From NCBI RefSeq assembly GCF_000735455.1, contig NZ_JMPS01000087.1, forward strand, positions 62,001 through 126,000: a DNA stretch of 64,000 nucleotides, read 5' to 3'. The DNA comes from Yokenella regensburgei ATCC 49455 (GTDB lineage Bacteria; Pseudomonadota; Gammaproteobacteria; Enterobacterales; Enterobacteriaceae). The notes under the pieces were generated by a model. The model searched no databases. It saw only the letters and a program-made list of their open reading frames with translations, and had not been told where the DNA came from. Both the position numbers and the translations under genes were made by a program. Shown here piece after piece: positions 33,859 to 44,938 of this stretch. How positions within the stretch are numbered: position 1 is the first letter of the stretch; every line of letters begins with the position of its first letter.

Positions 33859-34353
33859 TTAGCGGGTCTTAATTACCAGACGATTACTCTGTTTGACTTC
33901 TTCCATCACTACGTATGTACGCGTGTCGTTGACACCCGGCAGACGCAGCAGGGTTTCGCCCAGCAGTTTACGATACGCCGACATATCCGGTACACGGGTT
34001 TTCAACAGGTAGTCGAAATCACCGGAAACCAGATGACACTCTTGAATTTCTTCAAGTTTTTGCACAGCGGCGTTAAATTGCTCAAACACATCCGGTGCAC
34101 CACGATTCAGAGTAATCTCAACAAATACCAGAAGTGATGCATCAAGATAGTGCGGGTTCAGCAGCGCAGTATAACCCTGTATAAAACCCTGTCTCTCCAG
34201 GCGACGTACGCGCTCAAGGCAAGGCGTCGGAGAAAGACCCACTCGTTTAGAAAGCTCGACGTTGGAAATACGTCCATCCTTCTGCAGCTCATTCAGAATG
34301 TTACGATCGATGCGGTCGAGATCTTTGCCTGGGCGCTTCTTGCTATCTACCAT
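33859..34353 (-). CDS. lrp: Lrp, leucine-responsive regulatory protein
   Basis: A 164-residue global regulator of amino-acid metabolism, transport and pili. It is practically identical to E. coli Lrp: MVDSKKRPGKDLDRIDRNIL at the start; a helix-turn-helix (about 31-52, SNVELSKRVGLSPTPCLERV); and a C-terminal RAM domain that binds leucine. The start matches E. coli; the frame is open for 17 further codons upstream. Lrp is autoregulated in E. coli through its long leader. Transcribed divergently from trxB over a 548-bp gap. Confidence 0.99.
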   Translation of the reverse strand: MVDSKKRPGKDLDRIDRNILNELQKDGRISNVELSKRVGLSPTPCLERVRRLERQGFIQGYTALLNPHYLDASLLVFVEITLNRGAPDVFEQFNAAVQKLEEIQECHLVSGDFDYLLKTRVPDMSAYRKLLGETLLRLPGVNDTRTYVVMEEVKQSNRLVIKTR

Positions 34354-35870
<1,517 letters not shown>

Positions 35871-35897
35871 TATTTACATATCAGTAACAAAGGTAAA

Positions 35898-35926
35898 TAA
35901 GGCGACGAAAAGTCGCCTTTATTTTT
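35898..35926 (+). terminator. Terminator after trxB
   Basis: AAGGCGAC (35899-35906) pairs with GTCGCCTT (35912-35919) around GAAAA, followed by TATTTTT. It lies 28 bp after the trxB stop. Confidence 0.92.
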
Positions 35927-35984
35927 GCCCCGTTGTAACATTGCCGTGCCTAAAAATTTGATAACAGCACCTGCTAAGCGCGCA

Positions 35985-37751
35985 ATGAATAAAACCCGTC
36001 AACAAGAGCTCACTCGCTGGTTAAAACAGCAAAGCATTCTCTCCCGTCGCTGGCTGACGCTCTCGCGTTTGCTTGGCTTTGTCAGTGGAATATTGATAGT
36101 GGCGCAGGCCTGGCTGTTAGCCCGCACGCTCAACCACATGATCATGGAAAACATTCCGCGTGAGGCACTGCTGTTCCCTTTCATCACTCTGGTACTGATT
36201 TTTGTGCTTCGTGCCTGGGTGGTCTGGCTACGCGAGCGTGTCGGATTTCACGCCGGGCAGCATATTCGCTTTGAGATTCGCCGACAGGTGCTCGACCGCC
36301 TGCAGCAGGCTGGCCCGGCATGGATTCAGGGTAAACCGGCGGGCAGTTGGGCAACGCTGATTCTTGAACAAATTGACGACATGCATGATTACTATGCCCG
36401 CTATCTGCCGCAAATGGCGCTGGCCGCCTGCGTTCCGCTACTGATAGTCATCGCTATTTTCCCTTATAACTGGACGGCAGCACTGATTTTGCTGTGCACC
36501 GCCCCGCTTATTCCGCTGTTTATGGCGCTGGTCGGTATGGGTGCCGCTGACGCAAACCGCCGTAACTTCCTGGCGCTGGCGCGTCTCAGCGGTCACTTCC
36601 TTGACCGCCTGCGCGGTATGGAAACCCTGCGCCTGTTTGGCCGTGGCGAAGCAGAAACCGACAACATCCGCGAAGCATCGCAGGATTTTCGGCAGCGAAC
36701 CATGGAGGTTCTGCGCCTGGCATTCCTCTCCTCTGGCGTACTGGAGTTCTTTACCTCGCTCTCTATCGCGTTAGTGGCGGTCTATTTTGGCTTTTCCTAT
36801 CTTGGCGAGCTGAACTTTGGCTCCTACGGCCTCGGTGTTACCCTCGCATCAGGATTCCTGGCATTGATTCTGGCACCGGAGTTCTTCCAGCCGTTGCGCG
36901 ACCTCGGGACCTTTTATCATGCCAAAGCGCAGGCCGTTGGCGCCGCCGACAGTCTGAAAACGTTCATGGAAAAACCTTTGGCACACCCCGAGGGCGGCGA
37001 TAAAACGCTGAGCGATAACGAAGCTATCAGCATCACGGCAACCGGTTTACTGCTGAAATCACCGGAAGGTAAAACGCTCGCCGGCCCGCTGGATTTCGAT
37101 ATCCCCGCCGGAACTCGCGTGGTGCTGGTCGGGCAAAGCGGTTCAGGCAAAAGCTCGCTCCTGAACACGCTGGCCGGTTTTCTGCCTTATGAAGGTTCGC
37201 TGTTGATTAACGGTGTGGAATTGCGTGACCTCGCGCCTGACGGCTGGCGACGCCTGCTGAGCTGGGTGGGTCAGAACCCGCAGCTCCCGGCAGCCACCCT
37301 GCGGGAGAACGTCCTGCTGGCCTGGCCGAATGCGACAGAAGCACAGCTTCAGTCTGCGCTTGAACGTGCCTGGGTGAATGAGTTTGTTGCCGATCTGCCG
37401 CAGGGCATTGATACACCGGTGGGCGATCAGGCCGCTGGGTTATCCGTCGGCCAGGCCCAGCGTATTGCCGTCGCGCGTGCGCTGCTCACCCCCTGTCGCC
37501 TGCTGCTGCTTGATGAACCTGCTGCCAGCCTCGATGCTCACAGCGAACAACGCGTCATGCAGGCCTTAACCGAGGCTTCGGCCCGTCAGACGACGCTAAT
37601 GGTGACGCACCAGCTGGAAGATCTCACCGACTGGGATGCCGTTTGGGTGATGCACGACGGCAAGCTGGTGCAGCAGGGTCGCTATCAGGATCTCGCACAA
37701 GTGGAAGGCCCGTTCGCCACATTACTGGCTCATCGTCAGGAGGACATTTAA
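35985..37751 (+). CDS. cydD: CydD, cysteine/glutathione ABC exporter subunit
   Basis: A 588-residue ABC exporter half, same length as E. coli CydD. CydDC exports cysteine and glutathione to the periplasm, and is required for assembly of cytochrome bd and c-type cytochromes. Six transmembrane segments occupy about 25-315; Walker A GQSGSGKSS is near 375, the signature is the divergent LSVGQAQR and Walker B is LLLLDEPAAS. MNKTRQQELTRWLKQQS was taken as start; an upstream GTG lies 20 codons earlier, overlapping the trxB terminator, and is not supported. It abuts cydC without a gap. Confidence 0.96.
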   Translation: MNKTRQQELTRWLKQQSILSRRWLTLSRLLGFVSGILIVAQAWLLARTLNHMIMENIPREALLFPFITLVLIFVLRAWVVWLRERVGFHAGQHIRFEIRRQVLDRLQQAGPAWIQGKPAGSWATLILEQIDDMHDYYARYLPQMALAACVPLLIVIAIFPYNWTAALILLCTAPLIPLFMALVGMGAADANRRNFLALARLSGHFLDRLRGMETLRLFGRGEAETDNIREASQDFRQRTMEVLRLAFLSSGVLEFFTSLSIALVAVYFGFSYLGELNFGSYGLGVTLASGFLALILAPEFFQPLRDLGTFYHAKAQAVGAADSLKTFMEKPLAHPEGGDKTLSDNEAISITATGLLLKSPEGKTLAGPLDFDIPAGTRVVLVGQSGSGKSSLLNTLAGFLPYEGSLLINGVELRDLAPDGWRRLLSWVGQNPQLPAATLRENVLLAWPNATEAQLQSALERAWVNEFVADLPQGIDTPVGDQAAGLSVGQAQRIAVARALLTPCRLLLLDEPAASLDAHSEQRVMQALTEASARQTTLMVTHQLEDLTDWDAVWVMHDGKLVQQGRYQDLAQVEGPFATLLAHRQEDI

Positions 37752-39473
37752 ATGCGCGCACTGCTTCCCTATCTGGCGCTGTATAAACGCCACAAATGGC
37801 TGCTGACTCTTGGCGTTGTCCTGGCTATCGTTACCCTGCTGGCGAGTATCGGCCTGCTGACGCTTTCCGGCTGGTTCCTTTCGGCCTCCGCGGTGGTTGG
37901 CGTCGCCGGGATCTACAGTTTTAACTATATGCTTCCCGCAGCCGGTGTTCGCGGGGCGGCAATCATTCGTACCGCCGGGCGCTACTTCGAGCGTCTGGTG
38001 AGCCACGACGCCACGTTCCGTGTGCTGCAGCACCTGCGGGTCTTTACCTTCAGCAAACTGCTCCCTCTCTCCCCTGCCGGGCTGGCGCGTTTTCGCCAGG
38101 GCGAGCTGCTCAACCGCATCGTGGCGGATGTCGATACGCTCGATCACCTCTATCTGCGCGTCATCTCCCCAATGGTGGGCGCGCTGGTGGTTATCGTGGT
38201 GGTCACCCTTGGCCTTAGCGTGCTGGATGTCACCATCGCGCTTACCCTGGGCGGTATCATGCTGTTGACTCTGTTTATCCTGCCACCGCTGTTCTACCGC
38301 GCCGGAAAGCCAACCGGCGAAAGCCTGACGCAGCTGCGCGGGCAGTATCGCCAGCAGCTCACTTCATGGCTACAGGGCCAGGCGGAGCTGTCGGTATTTA
38401 ACGCCAGTACCCGTTACCGTCAGCAGATGGAACAGACCGAGATGAACTGGCATGAAGCCCAGCGTCGGCAGTCCGAGCTCACCGCCCTCTCCCAGGCCAT
38501 GATGCAGCTTATCGGCGGCGCGGCGGTGATTGCCATGCTGTGGATGGCCGCCGGAGGCGTCGGTGGTAACACGCAGCCTGGCGCGCTGATTGCCCTCTTT
38601 GTCTTCTGCGCACTGGCGGCATTTGAAGCCCTGGCACCGGTTACCGGAGCCTTCCAGCACCTGGGCCAGGTTATTGCCTCCGCCATTCGCATTACGGAAA
38701 TTACCGAACAACGCCCGGAGGTCACCTTCCCGGCGCATGAATCTACCGCCCCTGCGCAGGTGAGTCTCCAGCTCAACGACGTGCGTTTTGCTTATCCGCA
38801 GCAGGCGCAGCCAGCGCTGAACGGCGTGACCCTGCAGGTGAACGCCGGTGAGCATGTCGCGATTCTTGGCCGCACCGGCTGCGGTAAATCGACGCTGCTG
38901 CAGTTGCTGACCCGTGCCTGGGACCCTCAGCAGGGCGAAGTGCTGTTGAACGGTCGCCCGGTCAGCGAGCTTTCTGAAGCGGCACTGCGCCAGACCATGA
39001 GCGTGGTGCCGCAGCGTGTTCACCTCTTCAGCGCCACCCTTCGCGATAACCTGTTGCTGGCAAAGCCTGGGGCGACGGATGATGAGTTAAATGCGGTATT
39101 AGCACGGGTCGGACTGGAGAAGCTGCTGGATGACGGCGGGATCAATAGCTGGCTCGGTGAAGGCGGCCGTCAGCTCTCCGGCGGCGAGCTGCGTCGCCTG
39201 GCCATTGCCCGTGCGCTGCTGCACGATGCACCGCTGATGTTACTGGATGAACCTACCGAAGGTCTGGATGCAGCAACGGAAAGCCAGGTGCTTGATTTAC
39301 TTGCCGATGTAATGCGTGAAAAGACGCTGCTGATGGTCACTCACCGCCTGCGCGGACTGGCCCGTTTTAACCAAATTATAGTGATGGACAACGGACAAAT
39401 TATTGAGCATGGTAGTCACTCAGAATTGTTGGCGAAACAGGGGCGCTACTACCAGTTTAAGCAGCGTCTGTAA
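37752..39473 (+). CDS. cydC: CydC, cysteine/glutathione ABC exporter subunit
   Basis: A 573-residue partner of CydD in the heterodimeric ABC exporter (E. coli CydC has 573). Six membrane segments are followed by Walker A GRTGCGKST near 373, signature LSGGELRR and Walker B LMLLDEPTEGLD. The ATG directly follows the cydD TAA, so the two are coupled. aat begins 47 bp later. Confidence 0.97.
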   Translation: MRALLPYLALYKRHKWLLTLGVVLAIVTLLASIGLLTLSGWFLSASAVVGVAGIYSFNYMLPAAGVRGAAIIRTAGRYFERLVSHDATFRVLQHLRVFTFSKLLPLSPAGLARFRQGELLNRIVADVDTLDHLYLRVISPMVGALVVIVVVTLGLSVLDVTIALTLGGIMLLTLFILPPLFYRAGKPTGESLTQLRGQYRQQLTSWLQGQAELSVFNASTRYRQQMEQTEMNWHEAQRRQSELTALSQAMMQLIGGAAVIAMLWMAAGGVGGNTQPGALIALFVFCALAAFEALAPVTGAFQHLGQVIASAIRITEITEQRPEVTFPAHESTAPAQVSLQLNDVRFAYPQQAQPALNGVTLQVNAGEHVAILGRTGCGKSTLLQLLTRAWDPQQGEVLLNGRPVSELSEAALRQTMSVVPQRVHLFSATLRDNLLLAKPGATDDELNAVLARVGLEKLLDDGGINSWLGEGGRQLSGGELRRLAIARALLHDAPLMLLDEPTEGLDAATESQVLDLLADVMREKTLLMVTHRLRGLARFNQIIVMDNGQIIEHGSHSELLAKQGRYYQFKQRL

Positions 39474-39520
39474 GCTACCATATACCTTAATTGCCTTGCT
39501 TGTTATGAGGTCGTCCTGGC

Positions 39521-40225
39521 ATGCGTTTGGTTCAGCTGTCTCGTCACTCTATCGCGTTTCCGTCGCCAGAAGGCGCGCTGCGTGAACCTAATGGGCTGCT
39601 GGCCTTAGGCGGCGATCTTAGCCCGGCACGGCTGCTGATGGCCTATCAGCGCGGCATTTTCCCCTGGTATTCGCCGGGGGATCCTATCCTGTGGTGGTCT
39701 CCCGATCCGCGGGCCGTGCTGTGGCCTGAAGAGTTTCACGTCAGCCGCAGCATGAAGCGCTTCCATAAAACCTCACCGTATCGGGTCACCCTTAACCACG
39801 CCTTCGAACGGGTAGTGGCAGGCTGTGCCAGCGATCGTGACGAAGGGACGTGGATCACCCACGATATTGTACAGGCCTATCACCGCTTGCATGAGCTGGG
39901 CCACGCCCACTCCGTGGAGGTGTGGCAAGGCGCTGAACTGGTGGGGGGAATGTACGGCGTTTCGCAGGGCGCGCTGTTTTGCGGCGAGTCAATGTTCAGC
40001 CTCGCGGAGAATGCCTCTAAAACCGCACTGCTGGTGTTCTGTGAGGACTTTATCCACCAGGGCGGTCAACTCATCGATTGCCAGGTGATAAACAGCCACA
40101 CCGCGTCTCTGGGCGCAACAGAAGTCCCCCGCCGTGACTACCTCGAGTGGCTTTCCGCATTGCGCATACAGTCGCTCAAGGAGAAATGCTGGGTCCCCAG
40201 GACACTCTTTTCCCCGCTAAGGTAA
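39521..40225 (+). CDS. aat: Leucyl/phenylalanyl-tRNA-protein transferase
   Basis: A 234-residue enzyme, the E. coli length, that adds Leu or Phe to N-terminal Lys or Arg to create N-degrons. Conserved blocks are [20 protein letters not shown] and [19 protein letters not shown]. It lies downstream of cydC, and clpA and clpS, which recognise and destroy its products, lie 1.5 kb away. Confidence 0.98.
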   Translation: MRLVQLSRHSIAFPSPEGALREPNGLLALGGDLSPARLLMAYQRGIFPWYSPGDPILWWSPDPRAVLWPEEFHVSRSMKRFHKTSPYRVTLNHAFERVVAGCASDRDEGTWITHDIVQAYHRLHELGHAHSVEVWQGAELVGGMYGVSQGALFCGESMFSLAENASKTALLVFCEDFIHQGGQLIDCQVINSHTASLGATEVPRRDYLEWLSALRIQSLKEKCWVPRTLFSPLR

Positions 40226-40253
40226 ATGTTTTCGGCACATTTTCTTATCACGG

Positions 40254-40262
40254 TGATATAAT
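40254..40262 (+). promoter_or_regulatory. Candidate upstream infA promoter (extended -10)
   Basis: TGATATAAT is an extended -10 with no convincing -35, 240 bp before infA; predicted start is about 40269. E. coli infA also has two promoters. Placement relative to a hairpin at 40390-40413 suggests that transcripts from here may be attenuated. Confidence 0.45.
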
Positions 40263-40389
40263 TGTCGCGAAGAGTCGCTTCTGCATGTTGCCCCGCCGCC
40301 GTTTGGGACTGTCCGAGTCGCTTTAATCCGCTGCTCCCCCCTTTACGTTTGCGCTGTCATACGGCTATTGGTATGGCATCAGGGCAATG

Positions 40390-40413
40390 CGCAAAAACGA
40401 CTTTTGCGTTTTT
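40390..40413 (+). terminator. Terminator between aat and infA
   Basis: CGCAAAA (40390-40396) pairs with TTTTGCG (40402-40408) around a five-base loop and is followed by TTTTT. It would end cydDC-aat transcripts. Confidence 0.75.
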
Positions 40414-40425
40414 AGCGCACAAATC

Positions 40426-40454
40426 TTTACTTAATTGCTGAATTTCGGCATTAT
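40426..40454 (+). promoter_or_regulatory. Candidate proximal infA promoter
   Basis: TTTACT (40426-40431) and CATTAT (40449-40454) are 17 bases apart, each agreeing at four of six positions with the sigma-70 consensus. Predicted leader is about 37 bases, ending in the binding site AGAGGA before infA. Confidence 0.45.
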
Positions 40455-40494
40455 CTTGCCGGTTCAAAACTACGGTAGTGATACCCCAGAGGAC

Positions 40495-40716
<222 letters not shown>

Positions 40717-40771
40717 TTGATCCCCAGCCGTAATCCTGCTGCGCACAACTGCCCGGGATTATGTAGCCTGT

Positions 40772-40803
40772 AACTGCTCTGTGTCACACAGGGCAGTTTT
40801 TTT
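40772..40803 (+). terminator. Terminator after infA
   Basis: AACTGC and CTGTG (40772-40783) pair with CACAG and GCAGTT (40787-40798) around TCA, and seven T follow. The gap of 164 bp from infA to the next gene holds no tRNA: serW, present here in E. coli, is absent. Confidence 0.93.
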
Positions 40804-40880
40804 ATTTCCGCACCTTGCCAATCTCCCCTTCTGCAACTGTTATTACTGGTACTTTCAATAGCCTGTAAAACGGTGGCAAA

Positions 40881-41651
40881 ATGCCTCGCCTTTCTGATTT
40901 TCCAGTGCTGGTGTTTTTTGTTTGCCTGCTGCTGTTCTGGGTGGCGAATCTCATCTCACGCCTGTTGTATCGCCGTTATCGGGATAATGAACCCGAGAAA
41001 GAGAACTATAACCTGCTGCTCGGCGCGGTTTTAAGTATCCTGGCATTGCTGATTGGCTTTACCTTTTCCATGGCGGTGAGCCGTTATGACATGCGCAAGA
41101 ATTATGAGGAAGAGGAAGCTAACGCCATTGGCACAGAATGGTTACGTGCAGATTTACTGGCGGCAAGTGAATCAGGTGCCGTAAAAACGCTGCTACGACA
41201 GTACCTTGACCAGCGCATTCTGTTCTATCACTCCCGTAGTCCGGCAGAATTACAGAAAATAAATAATGATACGGCGGTCATTCAGGATAATTTATGGCGC
41301 ATTGTCAGCCAGCAGGCCCGTGAATCGCAGACTCCGGTGATGCAGTTAGTGGCCAGCGGCATGAATGATGTGTTTAATCGTTCAGGATATACTCAGGCCG
41401 CCTGGTGGAACCGAATTCCGCGGTCCGCATGGACACTCTTATTTATCCTGTCGATGTTCTGTATGGGGATGATAGGGTTTCGTAATTCGGCGCAAAAGAA
41501 AGCGACCTTCCCCTGGCTGCTGCCCACCGTATTTTCCTTCGCCTTCGCGCTGATTGCCGATATAGACAGCCCACGCGGGGGAATTATTCGTATTCAGGCG
41601 CAAAACTTGCTAGCGCTGGAAGCCTCATTGCCGCCGGTCGCTAAAAAATAA
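40881..41651 (+). CDS. DUF4239-like (bestrophin-like) membrane protein
   Basis: A 256-residue membrane protein that I match to the DUF4239 family by overall pattern only. Two hydrophobic segments at the N-terminus (about 7-27 and 46-66), a charged helical domain (about 72-175) with RYDMRKNYEEEEANAIGTEW, and two at the C-terminus (about 182-202 and 211-231) followed by DIDSPRGGIIRIQAQNL. DUF4239 members show the DxPxxG-like motif between hydrophobic segment four and the end. No function is known. It fills the infA-clpA gap where E. coli has serW. It shares a convergent terminator with clpA. An inserted accessory gene is the likely origin. Confidence 0.75.
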   Translation: MPRLSDFPVLVFFVCLLLFWVANLISRLLYRRYRDNEPEKENYNLLLGAVLSILALLIGFTFSMAVSRYDMRKNYEEEEANAIGTEWLRADLLAASESGAVKTLLRQYLDQRILFYHSRSPAELQKINNDTAVIQDNLWRIVSQQARESQTPVMQLVASGMNDVFNRSGYTQAAWWNRIPRSAWTLLFILSMFCMGMIGFRNSAQKKATFPWLLPTVFSFAFALIADIDSPRGGIIRIQAQNLLALEASLPPVAKK

Positions 41652-41677
41652 AAAAGCCGGGAAAATTCCCGGCTTTC
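41651..41677. terminator. Bidirectional terminator between the DUF4239-like gene and clpA
   Basis: AGCCGGGAA (41655-41663) pairs with TTCCCGGCT (41666-41674) leaving a minimal loop; a shorter stem with an AAAATT loop is more probable. The minus-strand U-tract is TTTTTATTTTTT, excellent for clpA; on the plus strand only TTTC follows. Confidence 0.85.
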
Positions 41678-41692
41678 TGGAGTGCGGCAGAA

Positions 41693-43969
41693 TTAATGTG
41701 CCGCTTCTGGTTTGTGCTTTTGCGCGGCCTGGAAGTCATAGGTCAGCGCATTTTTCTCTTTATCGAGCGATACCGTCACCTGACCGCCGTCAACCAGAGA
41801 ACCAAACAGCAGTTCGTTAGCCAGCGGTTTTTTCAGGTTGTCCTGGATAACTCGCGCCATTGGGCGTGCACCCATGGCACGGTCGTAGCCTTTATCCGCC
41901 AGCCAGTCACGCGCTTCCTGGCTCACTTCCAGAGAAACACCTTTCTGATCCAGCTGAACCTGCAGCTCGACGATGAACTTATCAACCACCTGGTGGATCA
42001 CGTCGGTAGAGAGGTGATCGAACCAGATAATGTTGTCGAGACGGTTACGGAACTCAGGCGTAAAGATCTTCTTGATCTCATCCATCGCGTCCGGACTGTT
42101 GTCCTGCTGGATAAGGCCAATCGATTTACGTTCGGTTTCACGCACCCCGGCGTTGGTGGTCATCACCAGCACGACGTTGCGGAAATCGGCCTTACGGCCG
42201 TTGTTATCGGTCAGCGTACCGTTGTCCATCACCTGCAGCAGCAGGTTAAAGACGTCCGGGTGCGCTTTCTCGATTTCGTCCAGCAGCAGTACCGCATGCG
42301 GATGCTTGATAACCGCATCGGTCAGCAGACCGCCCTGATCGAAACCAACGTATCCCGGAGGCGCACCAATCAAACGACTGACCGTGTGACGTTCCATATA
42401 CTCGGACATATCAAAACGCAGCAGCTCAATACCGAGCGCTTTCGCCAGCTGCACCGTGACCTCGGTTTTCCCGACCCCGGTTGGCCCGGCGAACAGGAAT
42501 GAACCCACAGGTTTGTGCTCATGGCCGAGGCCCGCACGGCTCATCTTGATAGCCTCGGTTAAGGCCTCGATGGCAGTCCCCTGGCCAAAGACCAGCATTT
42601 TCAGACGATCGCCCAGATTCTTCAGCGTATCGCGATCGCTTTGCGAGACGCTCTTCTCCGGGATACGCGCAATACGCGCCACCACGGATTCGATATCTGC
42701 CACGTTGACCGTTTTCTTACGCTTGCTGGCCGGCATCAGACGCGCACGGGCGCCCGCTTCATCGATAACGTCAATCGCCTTATCCGGCAGGTGACGATCG
42801 TTGATGTATTTCACCGCCAGCTCCACCGCCGCACGTACCGCTTTCGCGGTATAACGCACATCGTGGTGCGCTTCGTACTTCGGCTTCAGGCCGTTGATAA
42901 TCTGTACGGTTTCTTCCACCGTCGGCTCAGTAATATCGATTTTCTGGAAACGACGCGCCAGCGCCCGGTCCTTCTCAAAGATATTGCTGAATTCCTGGTA
43001 GGTGGTTGAGCCAATCACCCGGATTTTACCGCTGGAGAGCAGCGGTTTAATCAGGTTTGCGGCATCGACCTGGCCGCCAGAAGCTGCCCCGGCACCGATA
43101 ATGGTGTGGATCTCGTCAATGAACAGAATGCTGTTGCTGTCCTGCTCAAGCTGCTTCAGCAGCGCCTTAAAGCGTTTTTCAAAATCGCCGCGATATTTGG
43201 TGCCAGCCAGCAGCGAGCCAATATCGAGCGAGTAGATGGTGCAGTCGGCGATAACTTCGGGAACGTCGCCCTGCACGATGCGCCAGGCAAGCCCTTCCGC
43301 GATGGCGGTTTTACCCACCCCGGATTCGCCCACCAGCAGCGGGTTGTTTTTACGACGACGGCACAGAACCTGAATAGCGCGTTCCAGCTCTTTTTCGCGG
43401 CCAATCAGCGGATCGATTCCGCCAACGCGAGCAAGTTGGTTGAGATTGGTGGTGAAGTTTTCCATACGTTCCTCCCCGCCTGCTTGCTCTTCGTTATTCG
43501 GCTGGCTCCCGGAGTCGGAAGACTGGCTCGGCTCATCTTTACGTGTGCCGTGAGAAATGAAGTTCACCACATCAAGGCGGCTGACTTCGTGTTTGCGCAG
43601 CAGGTAAGCCGCTTGCGACTCCTGCTCGCTGAAAATGGCCACGAGGACATTCGCACCGGTGACTTCGCTACGGCCAGAAGACTGGACGTGGAAGACCGCG
43701 CGCTGCAGGACACGCTGGAAGCTGAGCGTCGGTTGCGTATCGCGCTCTTCTTCACTGACGGGCAGGACGGGTGTGGTTTGTTCGATGAAGGCTTCCAGTT
43801 CCTGGCGCAGAGCGACCAGGTCCACAGAGCAGGCTTCCAGCGCCTCACGGGCCGAGGGGTTGCTAAGCAGAGCCAGCAACAGATGCTCGACGGTCATAAA
43901 CTCATGACGGTGCTCGCGCGCTCTGGCGAAAGCCATGTTTAAACTGAGTTCCAGTTCTTGATTGAGCAT
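41693..43969 (-). CDS. clpA: ClpA, ATPase subunit of ClpAP protease
   Basis: A 758-residue AAA+ unfoldase feeding substrates to ClpP. It has an N-domain that binds ClpS (1-143), two AAA modules with Walker A GESGVGKT near 214 and GPTGVGKT near 495, and the IGL loop (KSIGLIQ, about 617) that docks Clp[15 protein letters not shown] is the start of the E. coli protein; an in-frame start five codons upstream is unsupported. An internal start, M169 in [10 protein letters not shown], has a GGGGAGGAACGT ribosome site, as for the short ClpA form in E. coli. It follows clpS by 30 bp. Confidence 0.98.
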   Translation of the reverse strand: MLNQELELSLNMAFARAREHRHEFMTVEHLLLALLSNPSAREALEACSVDLVALRQELEAFIEQTTPVLPVSEEERDTQPTLSFQRVLQRAVFHVQSSGRSEVTGANVLVAIFSEQESQAAYLLRKHEVSRLDVVNFISHGTRKDEPSQSSDSGSQPNNEEQAGGEERMENFTTNLNQLARVGGIDPLIGREKELERAIQVLCRRRKNNPLLVGESGVGKTAIAEGLAWRIVQGDVPEVIADCTIYSLDIGSLLAGTKYRGDFEKRFKALLKQLEQDSNSILFIDEIHTIIGAGAASGGQVDAANLIKPLLSSGKIRVIGSTTYQEFSNIFEKDRALARRFQKIDITEPTVEETVQIINGLKPKYEAHHDVRYTAKAVRAAVELAVKYINDRHLPDKAIDVIDEAGARARLMPASKRKKTVNVADIESVVARIARIPEKSVSQSDRDTLKNLGDRLKMLVFGQGTAIEALTEAIKMSRAGLGHEHKPVGSFLFAGPTGVGKTEVTVQLAKALGIELLRFDMSEYMERHTVSRLIGAPPGYVGFDQGGLLTDAVIKHPHAVLLLDEIEKAHPDVFNLLLQVMDNGTLTDNNGRKADFRNVVLVMTTNAGVRETERKSIGLIQQDNSPDAMDEIKKIFTPEFRNRLDNIIWFDHLSTDVIHQVVDKFIVELQVQLDQKGVSLEVSQEARDWLADKGYDRAMGARPMARVIQDNLKKPLANELLFGSLVDGGQVTVSLDKEKNALTYDFQAAQKHKPEAAH

Positions 43970-43999
43970 AGGCACCTCCCCCAATTTTCATGCCTGTCT

Positions 44000-44320
44000 T
44001 CAGGCTTGTTCCAGCGTACACAGCAACGGGTGCTCGTTCTCCCTCGCGTAGCGGTTCACCATCGCCACTTTGGTTTCTGCAACCTCGGCGGTAAACACAC
44101 CGCAAATGGCCTTACCTTGATAATGAACCGTGAGCATCAGTTGCGTTGCACGTTCTACATCATAAGAAAAGAATTTTTGTAACACGTCAATAACAAACTC
44201 CATCGGAGTGTAGTCATCATTGACTAATATCACTTTATACATAGATGGCGGTTTCAGCGCATCGCGCAGTTTGTCTTCAACAAGCTGGTCAAAATCCAGC
44301 CACTCTCTGGTCTTGCTCAT
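44000..44320 (-). CDS. clpS: ClpS, N-degron adaptor of ClpAP
   Basis: A 106-residue adaptor (same length as in E. coli) that delivers substrates with N-terminal Leu, Phe, Trp or Tyr to ClpA. The binding pocket is in [20 protein letters not shown] and the ClpA-facing helix in [18 protein letters not shown]-like sequence near 65-80. First gene of clpS-clpA, 30 bp apart, divergent from cspD. Confidence 0.97.
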   Translation of the reverse strand: MSKTREWLDFDQLVEDKLRDALKPPSMYKVILVNDDYTPMEFVIDVLQKFFSYDVERATQLMLTVHYQGKAICGVFTAEVAETKVAMVNRYARENEHPLLCTLEQA

Positions 44321-44645
44321 CGTCAGTCATCATCTTCAGTTGCCGGTGCTGACAGGCCAATGCCTGTCACTGACAAGAGTGTATGCACATAATTGAATCT
44401 ACATGAGAACATAGATAACTATCATCTATTGTTGCCATCCGCGACATCTGTCACATTCCCCAGCAATAGCGTTAACTGCTTCAAATTTTGACGCATTTTC
44501 CACCGTTTCGCGACCCCATCCTCTTGACGCGATGCCTGATTTATCTAAATTGTACAGGCGAGAGTTGGCGAGGATTTGAACAACCCCTGACTCCACCACC
44601 GGTTCATTCCATCTACTTATAAAGATTTACGAAGGATGTCGAAGT
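44321..44645. promoter_or_regulatory. clpS-cspD divergent control region
   Basis: 325 bp without a gene. For clpS, TACACT on the minus strand (44378-44383) is a candidate -10, start about 44371. A perfect dyad TGACAGGC/GCCTGTCA (44350-44357, 44362-44369) lies right at that predicted 5' end. For cspD, TTGACG (44524-44529) and TAAATT (44546-44551) are 16 bases apart, start about 44558 and a leader near 88 bases. The AT-rich middle shows nothing further. Confidence 0.5.
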
Positions 44646-44867
44646 ATGGAAATGGGTACTGTCAAGTGGTTCAACAATGCCAAGGGGTTCGGTTTCATTT
44701 GCCCCGAGGGCGGTGGCGAAGACATTTTCGCCCATTACTCCACCATTCAGATGGATGGTTACAGAACGCTAAAAGCCGGGCAACCTGTTCGGTTTGATGT
44801 CCACCAGGGCCCCAAAGGCAATCACGCCTCTGTTATCGTGCCCGTTGAAGCAGAAGCAGTTGCATAG
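44646..44867 (+). CDS. cspD: CspD, stationary-phase cold-shock-domain protein
   Basis: A 73-residue cold-shock-fold protein (E. coli CspD 74). It has RNP1-like KGFGFI and RNP2-like DIFAHY, and starts MEMGTVKWFNNAKGFG. CspD dimers bind single-stranded DNA and inhibit replication; it is induced in stationary phase and not by cold. Divergent from clpSA. Confidence 0.97.
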   Translation: MEMGTVKWFNNAKGFGFICPEGGGEDIFAHYSTIQMDGYRTLKAGQPVRFDVHQGPKGNHASVIVPVEAEAVA

Positions 44868-44898
44868 CTCTTCGCTTCATTGTGTACATCCCGCAGAC

Positions 44899-44930
44899 AA
44901 AATGCCAGTCCTTATGACTGGCATTTTTTT
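44899..44930 (+). terminator. Terminator after cspD
   Basis: AATGCCAGTC (44901-44910) pairs with GACTGGCATT (44917-44926) around a six-base loop, and T-rich sequence follows. It also ends macB transcripts from the other strand, since A-rich sequence flanks the left arm. Confidence 0.92.
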
Positions 44931-44938
44931 ATCATTTC

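Noticed and set aside
40717-40880. tRNA-Ser (serW) expected from E. coli synteny
   Set aside because: No acceptor-stem pairing, TTCGA-type T-loop or CCA end is found here.
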